A stretch of DNA of 64,000 nt, taken from positions 1 through 64,000 of the forward strand of contig NZ_BMUI01000031.1 of the NCBI RefSeq assembly GCF_014650115.1, written 5' to 3'. The stretch comes from Streptomyces olivaceoviridis. Lineage in GTDB: Bacteria > Actinomycetota > Actinomycetes > Streptomycetales > Streptomycetaceae. The notes beneath the pieces are model-generated. The model saw only the letters and a program-made list of their open reading frames with translations, made no database searches and had not been told where the DNA came from. The first letter of the stretch is position 1. Every line of letters begins with the position of its first letter. Shown in pieces: positions 34,628-41,906 of this stretch. The position numbers and the translations under genes were made by a program.

Positions 34628-35740
34628 GTGCTCACGTCGTACGCCGCCCACTTCGACACGCCCGCCGGGTACCTGGACTTCGCACGTTTCGGACCGCCGT
34701 CACGGGATACCGTCGCCGCCGGCGCACGAGCCGTGGCGGAATCCGCCACCGCCGACCACACCACCGTGGACGCCCTGATGCGTGCGGAGGAGTCCGCACG
34801 GGGCACGGCCGCCCGCCTGGCGGGCACCGACGTCCGGCACACCGTGCTGCTCCCGAACACGTCCACCGGCCTGTTCCACGCGGCTCTCGGCATCCGGGAA
34901 GGCGTGGTCCTCGCACCGCAGACCGACTTCCCCGCCAACCACTATCCCTGGCACCGCGCCGCGCAGCTGGGCCGGGCCACACCACGCTGGCTCGACCCGG
35001 CGCCCGGCGCCGGTGTCACCCCCGACCTGGTCCGCACCGCGTTGACCGATGACGTGGTCGCCCTGTCCGTGAGCGCCGTGGACTTCCGTACCGGCTTCCG
35101 CACCGACCTCGCGGCGCTGCGCGAGGCGATCGGGCCGGACCGGTTGCTGATCGTGGACGGCATCCAGGCATTCGGCGTGGCCGCGCTGCCCTGGGACACG
35201 GCCGACGTACTGGTCACGGGCGGCCAGAAATGGCTGCGCGCGGGATGGGGCACCGGCTTCGCCACGCTGTCCGACCGGGCGCTGGAACGCCTCGACCCCG
35301 TCCTCACCGGCTGGACGGGGGTCGAGGACGCCGGTCTCTTCGACGGAACGGCGCACCCACCGGCCCCGGACGCGCGACGGTGGTCGATCACCCACCTCAG
35401 CCCGGTGACGGCCGCCGCGTTCGCGTCCGCGCTCGCCATCGTGGAGCGGCACACGGTAGCGGCGATCGAGGGCGCCATCGCCGCGCGGATCGCCGAACTC
35501 TCCGACACCGTCCAGCGGTGCGGGGGCCGCGTCCTCTCCCCCGCCGACCCTGCGCGGCGAGCGGGCATCCTCTCCTTCACCATGCCGGGGCACGAACCGT
35601 CCCTCGTGGCGAAGGCCTTGCACGCCGAGGGTGTCACTCCGACGGTGCGCGCCGACTCGCTCCGCTTCTCCCCGCACGCCTCGACGCCGCCGGAGGTTTC
35701 CGAGCGGGTCGCCGCCGCGCTGTCGTCGCTGCGGAGCTGA
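34628..35740 (+). CDS. Aminotransferase class V-fold PLP enzyme
   Basis: The 370-residue product is a fold-type I PLP enzyme of the cysteine desulfurase/isopenicillin-N-epimerase group. HTVLLPNTSTGLFHAALGI binds the cofactor phosphate, LLIVDGIQAFGVAALPWD contains the Asp-x-x-Gln/His pair, and VLVTGGQKWLRAGWGTGF carries the Schiff-base Lys. GTG 34628 is selected because GAAGGACGAG precedes it and the family N-terminus (YLDFARFGPPS) follows. The SxGSH-Cys loop of desulfurases is not apparent, so a lyase, epimerase or transaminase role is more likely. It stands alone between a long spacer and a convergent SDR gene. Confidence 0.82.
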   Translation: MLTSYAAHFDTPAGYLDFARFGPPSRDTVAAGARAVAESATADHTTVDALMRAEESARGTAARLAGTDVRHTVLLPNTSTGLFHAALGIREGVVLAPQTDFPANHYPWHRAAQLGRATPRWLDPAPGAGVTPDLVRTALTDDVVALSVSAVDFRTGFRTDLAALREAIGPDRLLIVDGIQAFGVAALPWDTADVLVTGGQKWLRAGWGTGFATLSDRALERLDPVLTGWTGVEDAGLFDGTAHPPAPDARRWSITHLSPVTAAAFASALAIVERHTVAAIEGAIAARIAELSDTVQRCGGRVLSPADPARRAGILSFTMPGHEPSLVAKALHAEGVTPTVRADSLRFSPHASTPPEVSERVAAALSSLRS

Positions 35741-35758
35741 GCCCGCTGGATCGGGCTC
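35739..35758 (+). terminator. Hairpin at the stop codon of the class V gene
   Basis: GAGCCCG and CGGGCTC form a 7-bp stem with a six-base loop, starting within the TGA stop. It is a modest terminator candidate between convergent genes. Confidence 0.4.
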
Positions 35759-35822
35759 GGACCCGTCGGATGGGGGTCGCCGGTCCGGGTGAGCGTCGCG
35801 CGGCGCGCCCGCGGGCCGCCGG

Positions 35823-36587
35823 CTACCAGGTCTGTTCGCCGGCGCGGACGAGGATCTCGTTGACGGCGACCCGGCGGTCCCGGGTGACGATGTAGGACAC
35901 GGCGTCGGCGATGTCCTCGGGCCGGAGCGGCTCCATGCCCGCGATCTGGCGCTCGACGGCCTGTCGTACGCCGTCGCGCAGGTGTGTGCTCAGTTCGGTG
36001 TCCACGGTGCCGGGCTCCACCACGCTCACCCGTACGCGCTTCGGGCCGAGCTCCTGCCGCAGCGCCTCGGTGAAGCCGTTGATCCCGAACTTGGTCAGGT
36101 TGTAGACGGCGGTCCCGGGGCGGGCGACCCGTCCCGCGGTGGAGCTGATGTTCACCAGATCCGCCACTCCCCGCGGCGAGTCCTCCGCCGCGCGCAGGAG
36201 ATGCGGCAGCGCGGCATGGGTGACGTACAGCAGACCCTGCACATTCACCTCCAGCATGTGCTCCCACTCCTCCAGCGGAGAGTCCACGGCCTGCCCGACG
36301 CCCATGAAGCCGGCGTTGTTGACGACCGTGTCCAGGCGGCCGAGCTCTGCCACCACGCTGTCCAGCGCGCTCGCGGCCTGCTGCTTGTCGGTGATGTCCG
36401 CCTCCACCACCAAGGCCGTGCCCCCCTCGGCCCGCAGTGTGTCCGCGAGCGCCTCAAGTCGTGCCCGCCGCCGTCCCAGCACGGCGACGGCCGCGCCTTC
36501 CGCGGCGAGCCCGCGCGCGGTCGCCTCACCGATGCCGCTGCTCGCACCGGTTACCAGGGCCACCGTGTTCTGCAGTCGCGCGGTCAT
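35823..36587 (-). CDS. SDR-family NAD(P)-dependent oxidoreductase
   Basis: This 254-residue classical SDR has TGASSGIGEATARGLAAEG for cofactor binding, VVNNAGFMGVGQ, the catalytic Ser in LVNISSTAGRVARPGTA, and YNLTKFGINGFTEAL with the YxxxK pair. RRRARLEALADTLR after the GIG motif suggests NADP preference, as in YdfG-like enzymes. ATG 36587 is preceded by AGGAGGA. It is divergent from a TetR gene whose intergenic region holds two related palindromes, so the TetR protein should control this reductase. Confidence 0.88.
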   Translation of the reverse strand: MTARLQNTVALVTGASSGIGEATARGLAAEGAAVAVLGRRRARLEALADTLRAEGGTALVVEADITDKQQAASALDSVVAELGRLDTVVNNAGFMGVGQAVDSPLEEWEHMLEVNVQGLLYVTHAALPHLLRAAEDSPRGVADLVNISSTAGRVARPGTAVYNLTKFGINGFTEALRQELGPKRVRVSVVEPGTVDTELSTHLRDGVRQAVERQIAGMEPLRPEDIADAVSYIVTRDRRVAVNEILVRAGEQTW

Positions 36588-36727
36588 GTGTCTTCCTCCT
36601 CATGGGGGTGGTCGGGCAGGTCGCCCCCGGTTGCCGGCGACACGGGAAACGGGCGGCGAGCCGGGCGTCCGCCGTAGTCCGGCGTCGCCCTTCGCCCCTC
36701 GTGCGAAGGCACGGTAATCTCGTAACC

Positions 36728-36775
36728 GGAACCGGTTCCGCATGCACCGCACGCACACTAAGCGGAACTGGTTCC
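36728..36775. promoter_or_regulatory. Paired TetR operators between SDR and TetR genes
   Basis: GGAACCGGTTCC (36728-36739, perfect palindrome) and GGAACTGGTTCC (36764-36775) lie 36 bp apart centre to centre. The surrounding 18-19 bases (AACCGGAACCRGTTCCGC) are shared in inverted orientation. Two sites in a divergent promoter region fit control of both genes by the TetR at 36805. Confidence 0.7.
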
Positions 36776-36804
36776 GGTTGCAAGGGCGAGGGGAAGGAAA
36801 CAGG

Positions 36805-37392
36805 TTGACCGGGAAGGGCACGGACAGCGCCGGACGGCAGGACAGGCCGCTGCGCGCCGATGCGCGACGGAACGAGGACCGGCTGCTCAGCGCCGCGGCA
36901 GAGGCGTTCGCCCGGGAAGGCACGGGCGCCTCGGTCAAGGACATCGCCCGCGCGGCCGGCGTCGGTGTCGGCACGCTCTACCGCCGGTTCCCGTCCAAGG
37001 AACTGCTGATCGAGGCGACGTACCGGCATGAAGTGGAGGTGCTGTGCGCAGCGGCACCCGAACTCACCGCTTCGCTGCCCCCGGCGGAGGCACTCCGGAC
37101 CTGGATGGAACGCTTCATCGACTTCATGGCGGCCAAGCACGGCATGGCCGACGTGCTCCGAGTGGTGCTGACCGACGAGGGCGAGCGGCTGACCACCCGC
37201 GCCCACCTCACCGAGGCGGTCCGTCACCTCCTCGCCGCCGGGGCGAGTCAGAACGTCACCCGGTCACAGGTCGAGGCGCAGGACGTCCTCATGGCTCTCG
37301 GCGGCATCAGCGTCATGGCCGACACCGAACAACAGCCCGGCCTGGCCCCGGCCCTGATCGATCTGCTCCTGCACGGCGTCCTGACGCGCTGA
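36805..37392 (+). CDS. TetR/AcrR-family repressor
   Basis: The 195-residue protein has the HTH RRNEDRLLSAAAEAFAREGT and DIARAAGVGVGTLYRRFPSK, then a helical C-terminus of the SbtR-like type (WMERFIDFMAAKHGMADVLR). TTG 36805 is preferred as start because GGGGAAGGAAACAGG is directly upstream; starting at 36742 would run through the second operator. It is divergent from the SDR gene, with two palindromic sites between. The ligand is unknown. Confidence 0.85.
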   Translation: MTGKGTDSAGRQDRPLRADARRNEDRLLSAAAEAFAREGTGASVKDIARAAGVGVGTLYRRFPSKELLIEATYRHEVEVLCAAAPELTASLPPAEALRTWMERFIDFMAAKHGMADVLRVVLTDEGERLTTRAHLTEAVRHLLAAGASQNVTRSQVEAQDVLMALGGISVMADTEQQPGLAPALIDLLLHGVLTR

Positions 37393-37408
37393 AGGACGGC
37401 CGCCCCGT

Positions 37409-37433
37409 CCCGCCACACGGGGGTGGTGGCGGG
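37409..37433 (+). terminator. Hairpin after the TetR gene
   Basis: CCCGCCAC and GTGGCGGG form an 8-bp stem with a nine-base loop, 17 bp after the TetR stop. Confidence 0.45.
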
Positions 37434-37473
37434 AGTCTGTCAGCAGATACGCATGGCCGCCGGGGGGATTGGT

Positions 37474-38070
37474 TCACGGTCTCCCCGTACGGACCGCCGC
37501 GCCTGCGAGGACAGCCCGCTCGTACGGCAACGGGAGGCGGGGTGTCTCCCACTCCCCCGCTGTGTGTGCGACCTGCGCGCCAGGGTCGTCCGGGGGTTGT
37601 CGGTCCGGGTCGGGCGCGGGGGCTGGTGGGCGGCGCCGGGCGGGAACGTCGGACAGCGACCATCGGGCGGTGTAGAGGCGGTAGTCGGCTTCCACCGCGT
37701 GAAGTCGTCGGCTCGTTGATGTCCAGGCGGTGAGTGGAGATGGCGGCGGCCACGATCCGGTCGTCCAGGCCGGGGTCGCGGCGGCGGCCACGCGGGACGA
37801 GGGCGAGGTGGCGGCGGGCTTCGGCGAGCAGGTGCCGGCGGTGGAAGCGGCCTCCGTCGGTCATCACGAACACCGTCGCGGTGACGTCGACGGCCGCCGG
37901 CACCATGTCGACCACGGCGGCGACACGGGCCCGGATCGCCGCAGCCGCGGCACGGACGTACCGAAGGAGGGAGTTGATGACGTCGGCGGCCACCCCGGAG
38001 GTGAGGTTCGCGCTGGTCTTCCACCAGGCGCGCAGCCGTGGTGGGCAACCGCCGCACGTGGACACCGTGG
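37474..38070 (-). pseudogene. C-terminal remnant of a MobF/TraI-like relaxase
   Basis: The minus strand reads RAWWKTSANLTSGVAADVIN, VDVTATVFVMTDGGRFHRRH, LLAEARRHLALVPRGRRRDP and GLDDRIVAAAISTHRLDINE. After a frameshift near 37700 it continues ADYRLYTARWSLSDVPARR and PYERAVLAGAAVRTG. This is the tail found in actinobacterial TrwC/MobF relaxases (HLLAEARRxLxxxLRGRxxxPGLDxxIVxxA). The catalytic N-terminus and helicase are absent. It marks a lost conjugative element at the left edge of the metabolite cluster. Confidence 0.6.
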
Positions 38071-38919
38071 TCAGACCGCTGGTTTCACCGCCTCCACGAG
38101 CAGGTGGTAGCCGAGGTGGTTGAAGGGCGGTATCTCGCCGAGGAACCGCTCGATCCGGTCGACGAACGAGCGGACGGAGGCGTCCCGCAGGACCTCGTCC
38201 GCGAGCCACGCGGCCAGGGGCGAGTTGCCACGCATCCTGGTGACGGTCATCCCGGCGCCGGCGAACAGCGCCGTCAGGTCCTGCGGGCTGAAGCTGTACC
38301 AGGGCGCGAGGTAGTCCTCGCCGCTGCGGGTCCGAGTGAACTGCAGCTGCTTGGCCGCGACGTCCGTGACGTCGACCGAGGCGAACCGGTCGCCGGTGAA
38401 CATCTCCTCGAACAGGGCGTTCTTCACGCCGAGCAGCATCCGGCCGCCGGGCCGCAGCACGCGGTGCACCTCGGCGAAGACGGCCGGCCTGTCCTCCAGC
38501 GGCAGGTGCATGAGCGCGAGCATGCTGGTGACGGTGTCGAAGGAACCGTCCGGGAAGGGCATGTGCGCCATGTCGCCTTCGCGCAGGTCCGCGGTCAGGT
38601 CCCGTTCGCGGAGCTTGCCCGCCGCCACCTCCAGCATCGATTCCGACAGGTCCAGCCCGCTGACCTGGGCGCCCAGCTCCGCCATGGGCACGGTGAAGCG
38701 GCCGGTGCCGCAGCCGATGTCCAAGACGCGTTCGCCGGGCCGGATCTTCTCCAACAGGAAGCGGTGCTCGGTGGCGGTGAACAGCTCGTCGCACGGGCCG
38801 AGTCCGGGGATGCGCTCGTCGTACTCCTCGGCCACCCGGCGGTACACGGACCGGACTTGGTCCTTCTGCTGTTCGGCCCGGTCGGCGAGGGTGCGAGGGC
38901 GTTGGTCGTACGTCGTCAT
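38071..38919 (-). CDS. Class I SAM-dependent methyltransferase
   Basis: The 282-residue protein has the SAM-binding motif VLDIGCGTGRFTVPMAELGA, the acidic motif II region LDLSESMLEVAAGKLRE, and FDTVTSMLALMHLPLEDRPA with VLRPGGRMLLGVK (motifs III-IV). It matches ubiE/COQ5-like methyltransferases; the C-terminal part (YSFSPQDLTALFAGAGMTV) is also typical. The acceptor is unknown. ATG 38919 has GGAGGA upstream. It follows the arginine deiminase gene by 77 bp on the same strand, so it probably modifies a small molecule in the cluster pathway, perhaps on the deiminase branch. Confidence 0.85.
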   Translation of the reverse strand: MTTYDQRPRTLADRAEQQKDQVRSVYRRVAEEYDERIPGLGPCDELFTATEHRFLLEKIRPGERVLDIGCGTGRFTVPMAELGAQVSGLDLSESMLEVAAGKLRERDLTADLREGDMAHMPFPDGSFDTVTSMLALMHLPLEDRPAVFAEVHRVLRPGGRMLLGVKNALFEEMFTGDRFASVDVTDVAAKQLQFTRTRSGEDYLAPWYSFSPQDLTALFAGAGMTVTRMRGNSPLAAWLADEVLRDASVRSFVDRIERFLGEIPPFNHLGYHLLVEAVKPAV

Positions 38920-38996
38920 GTGTTCCTCCTCGGAACAGGAAAACGGGAGAGCGGGAGGGGGAGGACGGGAAGGAGGGGTGCGGGGCGGGTGCGGGG

Positions 38997-40313
38997 TCAG
39001 GCTTCCGGCGGGTCGCGGAGCAGGGGGCAGGACAGGCAGTGCGGACCGCCTCTGCCCCGGACCAGCTCGGCGCTGGGGGTGGTGAGCACCTCGATGCCGG
39101 CGGCGGCCAGACGCTCGTTGGCGACGACGTTGCGGTCGTAGGCGATGACAGTGCGTGGGCGGACGGCCAGGACGTTGGCGGCGTCACTCCACTGCTCCCG
39201 CTCCGCGGCGACATCGGTGCGCTCGCCGCCGGCCGCGATCAGCCGCACCGCGGGCAGGCCGAGGGACCTGGCCAGCCCGGTCAGCGGGTCGTCGACGCTC
39301 GCGGCCACCACCGCCCCGTCCCGGTCGAGCCGCAGCGTGAACCACCGGCACGCGCTCAGATGCGGGCCGCTGGCCAGGAAGGTGTCCCCGTCGACCATGG
39401 TCAGTACCGTGTCGAGGTGCATGCACTGGCGGGCCCGTGGCAGCAGGACGGCGAACACGTGCCGGGCCTGCCCGGATGCGAGCAGGGCGCGGGCCAGTTG
39501 CTCCGCGGCGGCGGCCGCGGTGCGTTGGCCGACGCCGACGAGGACACATCCGGGGCCCGCGAGCAGGACGTCGCCGCCCTCCACAGGTTCGCCCGGCCCG
39601 GGGACGGCCAGCGGATGTGCTCCGGCGGCGCGGGCGGCCGTCCCCAACAGCAGTCCCTCGGCCCGCCGTGCCGTGCTCGCCATGGGGTGGGCGATGTGAG
39701 TCCGGCCCAGCCAGCTGCTGCTGTCCCGGACGAAGAGGGAGTTCACCAGTGGTGGCAGCACGAATGCGTCGGGGGAACGAGTCAGGGTGCTGAGCGAGGC
39801 CGCGACCGCGCGCGGGTGCTCCGCGGCCAGTTCCCGCACGGTGATGCCCGCCAGCAGCAGTCCGGCCCGGTCACGGGGCGGCACCGCCTGGCACATGGCG
39901 TCCACCGCCGCGGCGACGGGCGGGCCGAGCCGCTGGTCGGCCACCACCGCCCGCGCCATCGACCGGCCGGCGCCGGGTTCCGCCAGGGCGGCGGCCAGGA
40001 CCGACTCCAGCTCCACCACATCGACGCCGTGGCTCCTCAACAGCCCGGTGAAGGCGTCGTGTTCCGCCTGGGCACGCTGTACCCAGGGCACGTCGTCGAA
40101 GAGAAGATCGTGGCAGTTACCGGGACCGAGCCGGCTCAGTTCGGCTCCCGGGCGGTGTGTGAGGACCCGGCGCAGGACGCCGGTCTCGTTGTCGACGCAC
40201 GTGTCGCGCAGGGCCTTCAGGGCCGGTGATCGGGCGGGCTCCGGGGGCGGGCCGCCCGTGGGTGCGCGTTGTCGCGGACGATGGTTGTCGAAGAGGGCGG
40301 GAGAACGCCTCAT
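38997..40313 (-). CDS. arcA: Arginine deiminase
   Basis: The 438-residue protein converts L-arginine to L-citrulline and ammonia. All catalytic motifs of the guanidino-modifying ADI family are visible: NCHDLLFDDVPWVQRAQAEH near the N-terminus, FVRDSSSWLG, EGGDVLLAG, MHLDTVLTMVDGDTFL and the C-terminal GPHCLSCPL with the nucleophilic Cys. Length is close to the roughly 410-residue family. ATG 40313 is chosen because AGGAG lies upstream and the frame before it is not family-like. No arcB or arcC is nearby, so it probably supplies citrulline, or ammonia, to the cluster instead of energy metabolism. A related guanidino substrate cannot be excluded. Confidence 0.88.
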   Translation of the reverse strand: MRRSPALFDNHRPRQRAPTGGPPPEPARSPALKALRDTCVDNETGVLRRVLTHRPGAELSRLGPGNCHDLLFDDVPWVQRAQAEHDAFTGLLRSHGVDVVELESVLAAALAEPGAGRSMARAVVADQRLGPPVAAAVDAMCQAVPPRDRAGLLLAGITVRELAAEHPRAVAASLSTLTRSPDAFVLPPLVNSLFVRDSSSWLGRTHIAHPMASTARRAEGLLLGTAARAAGAHPLAVPGPGEPVEGGDVLLAGPGCVLVGVGQRTAAAAAEQLARALLASGQARHVFAVLLPRARQCMHLDTVLTMVDGDTFLASGPHLSACRWFTLRLDRDGAVVAASVDDPLTGLARSLGLPAVRLIAAGGERTDVAAEREQWSDAANVLAVRPRTVIAYDRNVVANERLAAAGIEVLTTPSAELVRGRGGPHCLSCPLLRDPPEA

Positions 40314-40768
40314 GACCGCTCCTGGGATGAGGGAGGGATGACCGGGGCCGGCCGAAGAAAGCACGCGAATAGCAGGCGGCGCATTACCCCGGTCGGGGAA
40401 GCGGTGCCGTGTCCGGCCAACGTAGGGAAAACCGCGTGCATGCGTCAACGGCCTACCCCATAAATGATCTAGGACGAGCGCGTGAAATGCCGTTGAATCC
40501 CTGCTGGGTACGGCGTTGACCTGTGTGAAGTCGCCCGGTCTGAAGGTTGTGTGAAGGCATTCCGTTCACCTGCTCGAACACCCTGGAAAAAGGCGGCGCA
40601 AATTCGCGGGTTTGAATCTTGTGTACGGGGAACAGCGTGATGGCGGCCTCTGCGAACGACGCTGCACAGCCCTTGACACACGGTCCAGCGACGTTCTCAC
40701 ACTGGAGGAAAGGCAGGACTGCCGACAGGACACCTATCGAGTGGGAATCTCTCGTGCCCGGTTCACTC
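40314..40768. promoter_or_regulatory. Divergent promoter region of the metabolite cluster, lower GC
   Basis: This 455-bp stretch between the deiminase gene and the dehydrogenase operon is clearly less GC-rich than its surroundings, as regulatory DNA often is. It contains GTTC-n8-GAAC (40564-40579), a short inverted repeat, and TTGACC at 40516. No perfect match to the StrR-type GTTCGACTG-N11-CAGTCGAAC site was seen. The frame of the downstream gene is open from 40619, so an earlier start is possible. Confidence 0.4.
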
Positions 40769-41905
40769 ATGCCCGTTGAGAACTCCGATTTACGCAACGA
40801 AGTACGGCATCTGCTGGCAGAGCCGGAATTACGCGAAGAACTGAACGGCATATGGAGAACACCGCCGCATGGGGAGTGTCCGGTCCCCCGGCTGACCTAC
40901 CGGGAATTGGGCCGCCGTGGACTGCTCGCCCCGCACTGGCCGCCGGAGTACGGCGGCCGTGGCGCCGGTGTGTCCGCCGGCGCCGCGGTGGCCGAGGAGC
41001 TCGCCCTGCACGGTGTCCCCGACAGCGCACGGGTGAACACCATCGACAACGCCGGCACCACGCTGCTGTCGTTCGGCACCGAGCGGCAGCGTCGCCGCCA
41101 CTGCCCGGAGATGGCCGCGGGCCGCGTCATCTTCTGCGTGCTGTACACCGAACCGGACGCCGGCAGCGACCTCGGCGGCATGGCCACCCGCGCCGAACGC
41201 ATCGCGGATGGCTGGCGGTTGACCGGCACCAAGACCTGGAACGCCACCACGGCAGACGCCCGGTACGGCATCTGCGCGGCACGTGTCGCAGGCGGCGGGG
41301 ACAACGCCTACGCGGCCACCGCACTGTTCGTCGTGCCGCTGGACCATTCCGCCGTGCGGATCGAGGCGTTGCCGACGGTCAACCCGGAGCCGTTCTTCAC
41401 CGTGCACCTCGACGGCGCCGAGGTGGACGACGAGGCGTTGATCGGCTCACCTGACGCCGGATGGTCGATGCTCACCGAGGCCCTGGGGCTGGAACGCACC
41501 GGCATCTGCTTCGCCGGGCGGGCCCGCCGTTGGCTGGACCAGCTCGTCCGCGCGCTGGAGGCGCGCGGCGGACCGGGGGGCGCGTATGAACTGTCCCGGC
41601 TGGACGCCGAGGTGACCGCGGCGCGCCTGCTGGGCTGGCGGGCCGTGGCCGACCTCTCGGACGGGCGGCTGGGCGCCGCTGCCGCCGCCGCGGCCAAGTG
41701 GTGGAACAGCGAACTGGCCCAGCGGGTCGCCCGGCTGGCGTGGGAGCTGCTAGGCCCGCAGGGCTCTCCCGCCTTCCCCGACCTGATGGTGGCCGTCCGC
41801 GAGGCACCCGGGCTGACGCTCGCCGCCGGTACCTCGGAAATGCAGTTGTCGACCGTCGTCACTGACCTGCTGGACGGCGGCGACCCGTGGGAGGAGCCGA
41901 TCTGA
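40769..41905 (+). CDS. Acyl-CoA dehydrogenase-like flavoprotein
   Basis: The 378-residue product is a full-length acyl-CoA dehydrogenase: an N-terminal helical domain (RGLLAPHWPPEYGGRGAGVS), the FAD motif CVLYTEPDAGSDLGGMATRA, WRLTGTKTWNATTADARYGI, and the C-terminal GTSEMQLSTVVTDLL. Such FAD enzymes can oxidise acyl or aminoacyl groups on a carrier protein. It is followed after one base by an ACAD/A/PCP fusion, its probable substrate carrier. ATG 40769 is used; GTG 40619 and ATG 40640 are alternatives. Codons 8 and 21 are TTA (40790, 40829), rare in this GC-rich genome, so translation probably depends on the bldA tRNA. Confidence 0.83.
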   Translation: MPVENSDLRNEVRHLLAEPELREELNGIWRTPPHGECPVPRLTYRELGRRGLLAPHWPPEYGGRGAGVSAGAAVAEELALHGVPDSARVNTIDNAGTTLLSFGTERQRRRHCPEMAAGRVIFCVLYTEPDAGSDLGGMATRAERIADGWRLTGTKTWNATTADARYGICAARVAGGGDNAYAATALFVVPLDHSAVRIEALPTVNPEPFFTVHLDGAEVDDEALIGSPDAGWSMLTEALGLERTGICFAGRARRWLDQLVRALEARGGPGGAYELSRLDAEVTAARLLGWRAVADLSDGRLGAAAAAAAKWWNSELAQRVARLAWELLGPQGSPAFPDLMVAVREAPGLTLAAGTSEMQLSTVVTDLLDGGDPWEEPI

Positions 41906-41906
41906 C

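Noticed and set aside
37313-39214. Long minus-strand frame of 633 codons
   Set aside because: It runs through the relaxase remnant and antisense or out of frame to the methyltransferase and the 3' end of the deiminase gene. It has no consistent family, is Arg/Pro-rich and only reflects high GC content.
40564-40579. StrR-type activator binding site (GTTC-n8-GAAC), also at 62979-62993
   Set aside because: The known site has 9-base arms and an 11-base spacer. These short repeats match only the outer four bases and could be chance, so they are mentioned only as weak candidates.
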